A stretch of 64,000 nucleotides of DNA from Ricordea florida (Eukaryota; Cnidaria; Anthozoa; Corallimorpharia; Ricordeidae): contig OX453284.1 in assembly GCA_949710005.1 (NCBI GenBank), forward strand, positions 5,445,235-5,509,234, written 5' to 3'. Shown piece after piece: positions 21,504 to 30,573 of this stretch. A model generated the notes under the pieces. That model ran no database searches, was not told the origin of the DNA, and saw only the letters and a list, made by a program, of their open reading frames with translations. Both the position numbers and the translations under genes were made by a program. Numbering within the stretch: position 1 is the stretch's first letter; the number at the start of each line of letters is the position of its first letter.

Positions 21504-22603
21504 TTGGAAGTTCACCGTCTAGCATTGGTTACCTAAGGTTGGCATACTATCCTTGCTGTAAAAAATCTACCGCAGTTTGCAACAAACATTCTACATTCCA
21601 TAACCATATGCCGGGTGGAGTTCACGGGGCGAGGCCATATTGCGTTTTATAATGTTGAAAAGACCCTGGTAACCATATTTGGAAACAGAGCAGGGGGGAG
21701 TAGCAATACAGGAAACACGGTGGCACGCTAACAATTGGCTTGGACACGGCTGTGAGCGGCTTTTTCGGAGGGAGGAGAAAAAAAAAATGATTTGGAAAAA
21801 AGTGTTGGTTTCCTCCTTCCTTGCACCTCTTACCCGGCCAAACTATCAAGAATACAGAAAAAGCGTCAGGTAAAAAAAATAATGCGTATGCATTACCAAA
21901 GGAGAGGGATTTGGTTCTTTTTTTTTTTGGTTCTTTTTTTTTTTGGTTCCTTTTTTTTTTTTGAATTTTTGTAATACTTTGAAGTATTTTACTTTGAAAT
22001 CGCTCAACGTGAACAACAAAGCGACATAACGCGTTCGAGAATTCACGACTGCCGACCACACCCACCGTTCTTGGTGTCTTAATCCAATATTTAACCAGGT
22101 TGCCGCTCTTTCACCGATTCTATCATCATCACCATGAGAATTATTTTCATTGCTATGGATTTCATTACTACTTATTTTTCTTTTTCGATTCTAACTTATC
22201 ACATTTCTAAGCACAAACCCAGAGCTCTACCCAGTAGGAACAAGACAGAAATGCTTAGCCACAGGAGTCAAGAATGATCACTCTCGAACTGGTACATAAA
22301 ACACTTAGTTTGCATAACATACTGCATGACACCATGTCGAGCCATTGTGTGAATAATAAATGCAAAGAGGAAATGATTTACATTTTCATCTAGTCAACTT
22401 TATTTACATGTTTACTTTTTGCCTTAACTTAGCTTCGCTAAACAAATGGGACCGTGACTTACTACAAAGTAGAAAATAATTATACAGCGGTACAGGAAAC
22501 TGAAAAAAAAAAACTCAAAATTGATTCCACGCTGATTGAAAGTTGATATGACAAATGAATTGTGTCCAAATGTTTAACGATACATGTTACAACGTCCTGT
22601 AGA
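21504..22603. other. FIBP 5' flank to GPCR 1, nothing firmly recognised
   Basis: Includes three T-runs separated by GGTTC at 21912-21961, which generate a spurious lysine-rich frame on the other strand. Any FIBP promoter would lie here; I see no clear TATA or other core element. Confidence 0.4.
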
Positions 22604-23767
22604 TTATGATACAGTGGACATTGAAAGTGTCTCCACGGTCCCTTCCCTGTTCAAAAAAGCCATCACAGGTGTGTTACTCGATGTCCTTTGTCGCTCCATC
22701 TGAACTGGCAGAGCAAGTGAGGAACCGGGCAAGAAACGAAGCCTTCCGCCCTCAGCCAACCTCCTGTGCAAACCAGATGTACTCCGCCGGATAAACCTCT
22801 GCAGCGGAAAGCACCTTCGAGCAATTCCTTGCATGGTCCGTCTCATTTCAGGGTTGCGGTAGCCGTAAACGATAGGATTGAGCCCCGAGTTTGCGTAGTG
22901 AAGCGCTTTGACTAAGGATGTCAAGCGGTAGAGAGCTGGAGGCTCCGGTAAGCGTTCCACATCGTAAGTGGCGACGACAGTCACAACAAAGAATGGAAAC
23001 CAAGCCAACATAAACAGTCCTGTGACCAGTCCTACCGTGCTGGCCACTCTTATCTCCCTATGTACTGTGGCATTGCTTTGCTCCGGACACACTCTCGATC
23101 TAGAGTTAATTGCAGTCCTGTAAATGAGCGAGTAGACCACGAACATTACCAAAAGAGGTCCAGAGAAACACAAGATAAAGATGAATGCAGAGTAGGTCTG
23201 TTCCCAATGCTCCAACTGAATAGGATAGAGTCCCGCTACAAAGGCAGAACAGCCCCATGCGATAAAGATCATAGCATGGAAAACTCCCTCGTGAATTACT
23301 CTGTGCTTCAAAGGCCAAACGATCGCGATGCACCTTTCAAGGCTAATAGCCGTGAGCTGAAAGATCGACGCACACCCCAGGAAAATGTCAAACGTTATGT
23401 AAAATTCGTAGACGAACGGGTGTAGAAGGAGTTTGAAATAATGGCAACAGTAGACATATTGCCAACATGGGATTGATATGAAACCAACCATTAAATCTGC
23501 CAAAGCAAGTCCCAGAATGAACGTGTTCGTTGTCGTCTGAAGTCTCCAGTTTTTCTCGAAAGCAGAAATAACGAGTATGTTCCCAGCAACAATAGCGACA
23601 AATGCTAAAGCATAAAACACGATACTAAGCACGACTTCAGCTGTTGTAAAATACCTGAGGCTTTGAGGCTGGGAAGAGTGTGCAACGTAAAGCGTTGTTG
23701 ACAGAGCTTCCATAGAGGAATAGTTGAGGAATGTACTTGATGCTAAAGTGGATTCTGTTTGAGACAT
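22604..23767 (-). CDS. Class A (rhodopsin-like) GPCR 1, intronless, 387 aa
   Basis: Seven-TM receptor signalling through G proteins at the plasma membrane. Start is the ATG at 23767. N-terminus has NYSS, a likely glycosylation site. Seen: TM1 GN (IVAGNILV), TM2 LALADL, Asp at 3.32 in ITFDIFL, the DRY box as ERC in SLERCIAI, Trp-Phe-Pro in TM6 (LAWFPFF), and NPIVY in TM7 followed by RNPEMRR helix 8. Asp 3.32 is the amine-binding position in aminergic receptors, but TM5 lacks the usual serines (FSGP region). The ligand therefore cannot be assigned; cnidarian genomes hold large expansions of such orphan receptors. Related to the genes at 59665 and 63676 (shared HYxNSxxNPxVY and EMRRT). Confidence 0.92.
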   Translation of the reverse strand: MSQTESTLASSTFLNYSSMEALSTTLYVAHSSQPQSLRYFTTAEVVLSIVFYALAFVAIVAGNILVISAFEKNWRLQTTTNTFILGLALADLMVGFISIPCWQYVYCCHYFKLLLHPFVYEFYITFDIFLGCASIFQLTAISLERCIAIVWPLKHRVIHEGVFHAMIFIAWGCSAFVAGLYPIQLEHWEQTYSAFIFILCFSGPLLVMFVVYSLIYRTAINSRSRVCPEQSNATVHREIRVASTVGLVTGLFMLAWFPFFVVTVVATYDVERLPEPPALYRLTSLVKALHYANSGLNPIVYGYRNPEMRRTMQGIARRCFPLQRFIRRSTSGLHRRLAEGGRLRFLPGSSLALPVQMERQRTSSNTPVMAFLNREGTVETLSMSTVS

Positions 23768-24404
23768 TGTATATATCAATCAATAACCCACGCCGTCTGT
23801 ACTGCAGATAGCGTTCGTGGACCACAAGTATTTTATCTCCTCTCCTTGTCTTTCGCTTTAAGTCGCGCTACCTGAGGACGATTCACAAAACAGCTGCGCA
23901 TAAATTTTCGACAAATTCACGCTGCTGAAACATTCCGTGACTATCGCGCGGATCTGTTTTCGCCCAGCTAGTTTAACCCCCCCCCCCCCCCCCCCACCTA
24001 ATTATTTGCAGAAACCTCATTCGTTAGTCATGCGTAACACCGAAAAACAACACAAACCTCCCTTTATGGCTGTACAACGCTCCAACTTAAATTGTACTGC
24101 AGATATGAATGACATTTGACCGGCACGGTTTAATGTGGTTATCACTTTTAACTTTGAAAACGTATTGAGTAACGCATCTCACCAGTCAGGGCATTTAACG
24201 AGGTGGCCTTCCAAATGATAAAAGTTGCGTCGCGTTGAACGACGAGGTCTCGTCACATCGCCGGGATGAAGGGAGACAGAGTCAACGCTGTACTTTTCCT
24301 CAACCTGCATAAGGTTCAATTTCCCCTTTGACAAATAGCTGACTTGAAATACATCCTATTCGGTTTCCAATCCTTGACCAGCCAGGCTCTTGTTACATGC
24401 TAAA
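23768..24404. other. Upstream region of GPCR 1
   Basis: Contains a C run at 23978-23996. No gene or clear element seen. The promoter of GPCR 1 is presumably here. Confidence 0.4.
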
Positions 24405-24417
24405 TAGTCAACCACTT

Positions 24418-24506
24418 GCCAAGTCGTTAGGAGAAAATGTATAGGGAAAAGTTGTTTCCACGTTGAAGAAAACGATTTCCCTATACATTTTCTCCTAACG
24501 ACTTGC
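24418..24506. repeat. Perfect hairpin, ~28-bp arms
   Basis: CAAGTCGTTAGGAGAAAATG followed by TATAGGGA is repeated as its exact complement (TCCCTATACATTTTCTCC, AACGACTTG) about 30 bp later. It looks like a minimal foldback MITE. Confidence 0.75.
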
Positions 24507-24969
24507 AAAGTTTGCCCCCTGGCGATCCCAGAAGCCATGGAGCGTAAAACGGGATCCGATTACTGCAAATCATCCATTCGTCATGAATGGGCGACCCTAA
24601 AACGCGGAACGACGGAATGGCGGAACGGCGGAATGGCGGAAAATAACCCCGAATCCTAAAAGACGGAACGGCGGAAAATTACTGCAAACCCTAAAAGACG
24701 GAATGGCGGAAAATTGCCGCGAATCCTAAAAGACGGAACGGCGGAAAATTACTGCAAACCCTAAAAGACGGAATGGCGGAAAATTACTGCAAACCCTAAA
24801 AGACGGAACGGCGGAAAATAACCCCGAATCCTAAAAGATGGAACGGCGGAAAATTACTGCAAACCCTAAAAGACGGAATGGCGGAAAATTGCTGCGAATC
24901 CTAAAAGACGGAACGGCGGAAAATTACTGCAAACCCTAAAAGGCGGAATAGCAAAAAAAATGACAAAAG

Positions 24970-24987
24970 AATAAAATAATAATAGTA

Positions 24988-25040
<53 letters not shown>
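24970..25040. repeat. (ATT)n microsatellite in left arm
   Basis: ATT/AAT triplet run within the left arm; the right-arm counterpart is about eight triplets longer and accounts for the arm length difference. Confidence 0.95.
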
Positions 25041-25041
<1 letters not shown>

Positions 25042-25389
25042 GAGGAATAAAATTACACTTAACAACTTCATGTATGTGTTAATCGTCAATTGGAATTTTA
25101 AACTTGCTCACTCCAAAGATCTGATTCTTCACCCGAAATCTCACCTGCTTGGAACAAAAAAAAAATCATGCATCCTCTCATAAGAAAACAAAATATGCAT
25201 TTTTAACACAGAGCGAAATGATTCAATAAAACCCCTGGGGCTGCGGCATTAAATGTAAAATGTAAATGTGGCTGTGACGTATGAAGGAGGGAAATCCAAA
25301 TGAAGACGGTGGGACTCAAACAATGTTTTTACAGCTTATATTTTCACTTTCTAAAGTGGAGGAAATTAACTGGAGGAAAAGCAAACGAA

Positions 25390-26247
25390 TCAAGCCTCCA
25401 TGCAATAGCCTGTTCGCGTGACAACGGAAGTGCTATCATTTAAATCCGGATTTATTAGCACAAATAAGAGCATACCTAGGGCCCAAACATCCACAGCTTT
25501 TAGGTCCTCTAAGGACAGCGATGATCCGCTTTGACGGAAAAGTTCCGGTGCTCGATAAGCGGGAGTTCCCCGGACAATATTTCTTGTCACCATGCGGCAG
25601 ACACTGTTAGTCTGGTTTATGGCTGAGCGGCTTTCTCCAAAATCTGCAAGCTTGCAAATTATTGGCCTTGTCTGGAACATCTGCTCAACTTCTTGTTCGT
25701 CCTTTAAAGCACAATAGTGTTGGTTGGAGACAAGCACATTGGCTGGCTTGATGTCACGGTGGACGATCTCAAGGGCATGCAGATGTGCAAGTCCTGCCGC
25801 CGTTTCTCGGGCGATCCTTTCTTGAAAGGCAAACTGTTCGACTGCCTTATTGGAATGGATGTACTGAAGAAATTTATCAAGGCTGCTCACCTTTTGTGAT
25901 ACTCCGAATGGAGCAAAGTCGAAGTACAAATATTCGAGCATCATTGCGCACGGTTCGATGCTAGCGGCTTTGAACTTAACGACATGTTCACTTGTGATAC
26001 CTTGAAGAATCTTCGCTTCTTTAAGAAACAGTCGCTTTTCATTGTCCTCGTCACTCAATAATTTCTTGATCACGACCTTCTCCCCCTTCGCTTTTGCAAC
26101 AAAAACCAATCCAAAGGAGCCACGGCCGATTGTCTCCTCCTTGTCTTGTAGAAGACTCCAGTCAAACAGTGTTAGGCCCGTATAATCTTCGATAGAGGGT
26201 TTTTCGGAATTTACCCTCCCATTTAGGGAGGGCAATTTAAAAGCCAT
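25390..26247 (-). CDS. Truncated Ser/Thr-type protein kinase carried by the palindromic element
   Basis: Predicted 285-aa kinase; ATG at 26247 chosen over a TTG upstream. Seen: glycine loop GRGSFG (41-46), VVIKK lysine (61), HRDIKPAN (163-170), ADFGES with DFG Asp 202, YRAPEL (231-236) and DVWALGML (253-260). HRDIKPAN points to a Ser/Thr or TKL-like kinase. The frame ends about 25 residues after the DVWALG box, so the C-lobe helices that normally follow (subdomains X-XI) are missing. The last ~15 residues, SVVTRTGYCMEA-TGA, are encoded by the inner end of the terminal repeat, not by kinase sequence. So this is a captured 5' fragment with an element-derived tail. The active-site residues are intact, but folding is doubtful. 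Expression unknown. Confidence 0.85.
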   Translation of the reverse strand: MAFKLPSLNGRVNSEKPSIEDYTGLTLFDWSLLQDKEETIGRGSFGLVFVAKAKGEKVVIKKLLSDEDNEKRLFLKEAKILQGITSEHVVKFKAASIEPCAMMLEYLYFDFAPFGVSQKVSSLDKFLQYIHSNKAVEQFAFQERIARETAAGLAHLHALEIVHRDIKPANVLVSNQHYCALKDEQEVEQMFQTRPIICKLADFGESRSAINQTNSVCRMVTRNIVRGTPAYRAPELFRQSGSSLSLEDLKAVDVWALGMLLFVLINPDLNDSTSVVTRTGYCMEA

Positions 26248-26796
26248 AGAATTCAACAATTACGACAAGCTATAGTCTACTTAAATATCGAATACAAAAT
26301 TTCTCTGCACGTGGCGCGAGTGTAATTGCGACGTGGCGATTTCTATGCCAGCCGTCGGGTCAATTATCTTTGGTAAAACGTGTTAGTGTGAGTTAGTTAA
26401 TGATAGCACTTCCGTTGTCACGCGAACAGGCTATTGCATGGAGGCTTGATTCGTTTGCTTTTCCTCCAGTTAATTTCCTCCACTTTAGAAAGTGAAAATA
26501 TAAGCTGTAAAAACATTGTTTGAGTCCCACCGTCTTCATTTGGATTTCCCTCCTTCATACGTCACAGCCACATTTACATTTTACATTTAATGCCGCAGCC
26601 CCAGGGGTTTTATTGAATCATTTCGCTCTGTGTTAAAAATGCATATTTTGTTTTCTTATGAGAGGATGCATGATTTTTTTTTTGTTCCAAGCAGGTGAGA
26701 TTTCGGGTGAAGAATCAGATCTTTGGAGTGAGCAAGTTTAAAATTCCAATTGACGATTAACACATACATGAAGTTGTTAAGCGTAATTTTATTCCT

Positions 26797-26797
26797 C

Positions 26798-26875
<78 letters not shown>

Positions 26876-26890
26876 TACTATTATTATTTT
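26797..26890. repeat. (ATT)n microsatellite in right arm
   Basis: Longer counterpart of 24970-25040. Confidence 0.95.
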
Positions 26891-27468
26891 ATTCTTTTGT
26901 CATTTTTTTTGCTATTCCGCCTTTTAGGGTTTGCAGTAATTTTCCGCCGTTCCGTCTTTTAGGATTCGCAGCAATTTTCCGCCATTCCGTCTTTTAGGGT
27001 TTGCAGTAATTTTCCGCCGTTCCATCTTTTAGGATTCGGGGTTATTTTCCGCCGTTCCGTCTTTTAGGGTTTGCAGTAATTTTCCGCCATTCCGTCTTTT
27101 AGGGTTTGCAGTAATTTTCCGCCGTTCCGTCTTTTAGGATTCGCGGCAATTTTCCGCCATTCCGTCTTTTAGGGTTTGCAGTAATTTTCCGCCGTTCCGT
27201 CTTTTAGGATTCGGGGTTATTTTCCGCCATTCCGCCGTTCCGCCATTCCGTCGTTCCGCGTTTTAGGGTCGCCCGTCATGAATTCTAGTTTCATAGTGTT
27301 TTCAGAATTCGTTTCTCCGTTATAACTTTCACCAAAACTATTAATCTATTGCCACAAAAAAAAAACAAACATAGAGTATGAATATATATGAATTTATTAT
27401 ATCTCTCAGTTAGTACGCGCGCTGTTTGTTTTGGTCGCCAAAATGACTCCAGAGATATAATAAATATC

Positions 27469-27624
27469 TTATTAACCTCGTTTTCTCGGTCCGTACTGTA
27501 AAATACGGATCCTCGTTTTTTCCCGTCGATTTATGGCCCAAGCGCGAAGCGCGCGGGCCATAAATCGACGGGAAAAAAACTCGGTCCGTATTTTACAGTA
27601 CGGACCTCGAACTCGATTAATAAG
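27469..27624. repeat. TTATTAACC foldback element, strong palindrome
   Basis: Starts TTATTAACCTCGTTTTCTCG and ends CGAACTCGATTAATAAG. Long inner arms (CGGTCCGTACTGTAAAATAC; TTCCCGTCGATTTATGGCCC) meet at a GCGCGAAGCGCGCG centre. Confidence 0.85.
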
Positions 27625-27802
27625 AGGTATATATACACGGGTATGTCCACAGTTTATTTCGTCTTTTCAGCTCTACGTCGACCCCTTCTCTTCTCATACT
27701 CCCGAACCCTCTGCAGGTTGTGTGCGTCGGAGACTGACTATCCTTATGAGTCTCTTCCATTCGGCCCTGTTGCTCACGGTTGAGAGCCATTGATCTGTAC
27801 AG

Positions 27803-28862
27803 GCCCGCAAATGATCCCGGCCCGCAAATGATCCCAGGACCGGAAATGATTATTACAAGTGCTAGCGCAGAAAAATAGAATGGCTTGGACTTGGACAGTA
27901 CATGTAACTATACCTTTGGGGGTGTCTCGCGTCTAAACGATATAGCGCAGTCGGAATAAATTGTACATAGCTAAAACCCTATATCAAATTAAAGGTTATT
28001 GAGCTAGCTTTCAATCTATAAAAACGATTTTGTAGTAAAATGAAATGTAAATCTTTTGGGAACCTGGAAACACGAGCGCCTAAGTCGCCTTTAGTGAAGG
28101 CTACAAATCAAAGTGAGCGAATTTAGTATTTCGCTAATTTGATTTGCTCTTTTCAAGCGCATAAAATTCTTGTCTTTTCCCGCTGTCATTTATCTTGCAC
28201 GTTTTTATTACTCCAAAGATGTACCGACTCCTGACCGACTAAAACACTCAGTTTTGGACTTTTGTTATCGTGGAGTTATTTATTACAAAAATCCGTGTTT
28301 GGTTGGACTGTTAAAACTTTATTTCTCGTTTAAAATCAGGGCATACTGAGGCGTTATAATAAAACTAGTAAGAAAAAGATATGTTACGGGTTTATTGTAA
28401 TCCCTGACGTTGGATGGAATTTAGGTTCAAATCGTTCAAATACTGTTTTATGTTTTGTAATTTTGCTCATTTTGCTTGCGTTATCTTTAATAACAGTTGT
28501 GTTTTAAGGGAAGGACCAATAGAAATTACCGGAGAGGGAGGAGTTAAACAATTTTTGATGCATGGATTTTTCACGAATATTTTTTACGCACAACCTCTTG
28601 TAGGAATTTTCTTAGACAAGTCTTTCTTGCAGGAATTGCTCTTGGGGAAAAGTCACCCCCCCCCCCACCCCTCCCTCTCCAGATATTTCTAATGGTCCGC
28701 CTTAAAGAAAATAAAATGGATTATGTCAATCCACTCAATCCACTCTCCAAATTCGTGAGTCCCCACTTTTCCTCCTTTTATGGGAAAGCCATCATTTCCG
28801 GTCCTGGGATCATTTGCGGTCCAATTTGGGGATCATTTACGGTCCAGGGATCATTTGCGGGC
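27803..28862. mobile_element. 1060-bp TIR element inserted in the LINE, 8-bp TSD
   Basis: Ends GCCCGCAAATGATCCC and its complement, with sub-terminal repeats of the CAAATGATCCC motif at both ends. Flanks are CTGTACAG (27795-27802, 28863-28870), which fits the hAT pattern nTnnnnAn, and removing the element rejoins the LINE sequence. The inside has no transposase, but a second small MITE is nested at about 28508-28702. The TSD is itself a palindrome, so its exact boundaries are slightly ambiguous. Confidence 0.8.
28508..28702. mobile_element. Nested GGACCATTAGAAAT MITE
   Basis: Left end AAGGGAAGGACCAATAGAAAT and right end ATTTCTAATGGTCCGCCTTA are inverted, with a C-rich run near the right end; interior pieces such as TGCATGGATTTTT and TAGGAATTTT resemble the copy at 33466-33746. 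Probably the same Harbinger-type family. Confidence 0.6.
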
Positions 28863-29929
28863 CTGTACAGATCTAAGACATGGTCACACTTCAGTGCACT
28901 TTTGCGGGTGTCCTTGAACCGGAGCTTGGGTCGACCTACTGGGTGAGAACCATGAGCCAACTCACAGTAGTCACAGTACAGGAGCTCTTTTACCGGCCTG
29001 TCATCAGTCATCCAGTCGGCAAACATGTCCGAACCAGCGCAGACGACTCCTTACTAACTTCACCTCCATATCTTCAACGTCCACTCGCTGCAGCACCTCT
29101 TCATTGCTGATGTAGTCATCCCATTTGATGTTTAGTATGAGGCGTAGGTGACGCTGTTGTATTGTGCGGAGTTGCCTGCCTTCATGCCCAGTACAAGTTT
29201 CGCTGCCGTACATCAGAAGAAGCATTAAGCATTGGTTAAACACAGCAACTTTAGTCGAAACTGTGAGGTCATGTGAGTCGAACACTCTCTTACGCAATCG
29301 ACCAAATGCACAAGATGTTGCTTGAATACGAGATGCGAGTTCCTCCTTCAAAGAGCAGTCACTGCTGACATGGCTGCCGAGGTACTTCTGAGCGGGTGAC
29401 GTTAGCTAACTTAGTACCACCTATGAAGAACTCAGCTGTGTTGCCAATGCACGTAGTCTCTGTTTTAGCCGGGTTAATGCACAGACCCATCCTCTTAGCA
29501 ACGTCGTTGTGGGAGGTCAATAACGACTGCAGACCCTCTGGCGTGTCACTAACAATCGCAATGTCATCAGCGTACTGAGCTTCTCGATCTGATGAACTCT
29601 GTAACGATTCTGGATTTTGCTTTTAGTCGATAGCAAGTCTGGCGTGTACATCTGTATACAGCTTCTTGATGATCCTTATAAACTTTAGTTGACAGCTAAG
29701 TTTGCCGAGGGCAATTAAACGAAGCTCGCGATTGACGTTATCGAATGCCTTGCAAAGTCCTGGAAGGCCTATGTACTAGCATCTGCTGACCGAAAATTCC
29801 GTCTATTGTACTTCTTCCGTTTCGGTACCCTGAATGCGACTGGGGATATATGAATTCCGCTAACAAACTGACAAAGAGTGCATCAGAGAAAGATAAGAGA
29901 TTGGAAGTTCCCTCGAGTCCCTTTTACAT

Positions 29930-30022
29930 ACATACATACATACACACACATACACACACACACACATACATACATACATACATACATACATACATACATA
30001 CATACATCATCATTCATACATA
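29930..30022. repeat. (CATA)n/(CACA)n microsatellite
   Basis: Run of ACATACAT and ACACACAT units, creating a spurious YIHTYIH frame. A similar shorter run near 15805 is also followed by an AGAGTAGCTT-containing repeat. Confidence 0.95.
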
Positions 30023-30189
30023 CATAAACTTAATTTATTTAAGCTCGAATTTCAGAGTAGCTTGACAAGCTAATATTTCCGAGAACAAAATATTTGATAA
30101 CGAAAAATTAAAATAGAAATTGCTATTAAATATTTACAATTAACTTATGTTAACTAATTATAAAATTGTCATCTACATACTGTCTACAT

Positions 30190-30545
30190 ATTTTATGAAT
30201 TGGTTTTACTGATGTGCTTTTTTAAGTCTGAGAAGTTACATAACCTCAGTTATAAAATTGGGCAAAGAATTCCATTCTTTTCAGTGCCAGATAAGTAAAG
30301 GAGTAGAGACCAAAAGTTGTAGTTTTAGGTTTGGGCATTTCTAGTATATAGTTTCCACGCATGTTGTATGAAGTAGAACAGAACGAGAACATGTTTCTCA
30401 TATAGGCCGGATAGCTAGTGAAAAATAGACTTTTGTACAAAGTAGTAAGGAATTTACAGGTGCGTTGATCATGAAGTCAGTGGAGACAGTTTACCCTGTC
30501 TAGCAGCACATTATAAGGCGATTCAATTTTTTGCAATTGGTTTTG
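30190..30545 (-). pseudogene. LINE reverse transcriptase C-terminal fragment
   Basis: The minus strand encodes MRGNYILEMPKPKTTTFGL and, after a frameshift, KEWNSLPNFITEVM. This is the end of a non-LTR reverse transcriptase reading frame (the Pro-Lys-Pro ... Trp-Asn-Ser-Leu-Pro arrangement is typical). Frameshifted and 5'-truncated. Confidence 0.6.
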
Positions 30546-30573
30546 TTAGTTAAGAGGGACAAGTAGCTATTAA

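Larger units (their letters stand above)
24589..27274. mobile_element. Giant palindromic (foldback/Mutator-like) element with kinase cargo, 9-bp TSD
   Basis: Left arm 24589-25440 (852 bp) and right arm 26399-27274 (876 bp) are inverted copies. By eye they differ only by about eight ATT triplets in a microsatellite and one substitution. Each arm starts GGGCGACCCTAAAACGCGG and contains about nine 33-36-bp units (ACGGAACGGCGGAAAAT, then TACTGCAAACCCTAAAAG). The flanks are a perfect 9-bp duplication, GTCATGAAT (24580-24588, 27275-27283). Long repetitive TIRs plus a 9-bp TSD fit foldback elements of the Mutator superfamily. No transposase is present. The 958-bp unique centre holds a truncated protein kinase gene. 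Arm identity implies recent insertion or gene conversion. Confidence 0.9.
27640..29800 (-). pseudogene. Non-LTR retrotransposon (LINE) reverse transcriptase fragment, split by an insertion
   Basis: On the minus strand, 29800 to 28871 encodes part of a LINE reverse transcriptase: FDNVNRELRLIALGKL, the catalytic box as AQYADDIAIVSD, then INPAKTETT and LRTIQQRHLRLILNI, ending in the typical LRWFGHVCRLDD and HPVGRPKLRFKDT region. The frame is broken at least twice (stop near 29625; shifts near 29390 and 29020). The last part (W-x-STVSNRAEWKRLI) continues at 27640-27794, after a 1060-bp insertion (27803-28862). The element is 5'-truncated and dead; clade not assigned. Confidence 0.8.

Noticed and set aside
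21622..22065. 147-aa lysine-rich minus-strand frame
   Set aside because: Produced by T-runs on the plus strand; no domain, no splice context, low complexity.
24600..24960. CRISPR-like array (repeated ~35-bp units ACGGAACGGCGGAAAAT...)
   Set aside because: Units are contiguous without unique spacers, lie in a transposon arm and are mirrored in the other arm; the DNA is eukaryotic.
25717..25899. 60-aa plus-strand frame inside the palindrome centre
   Set aside because: Antisense of the kinase catalytic loop; no independent features.
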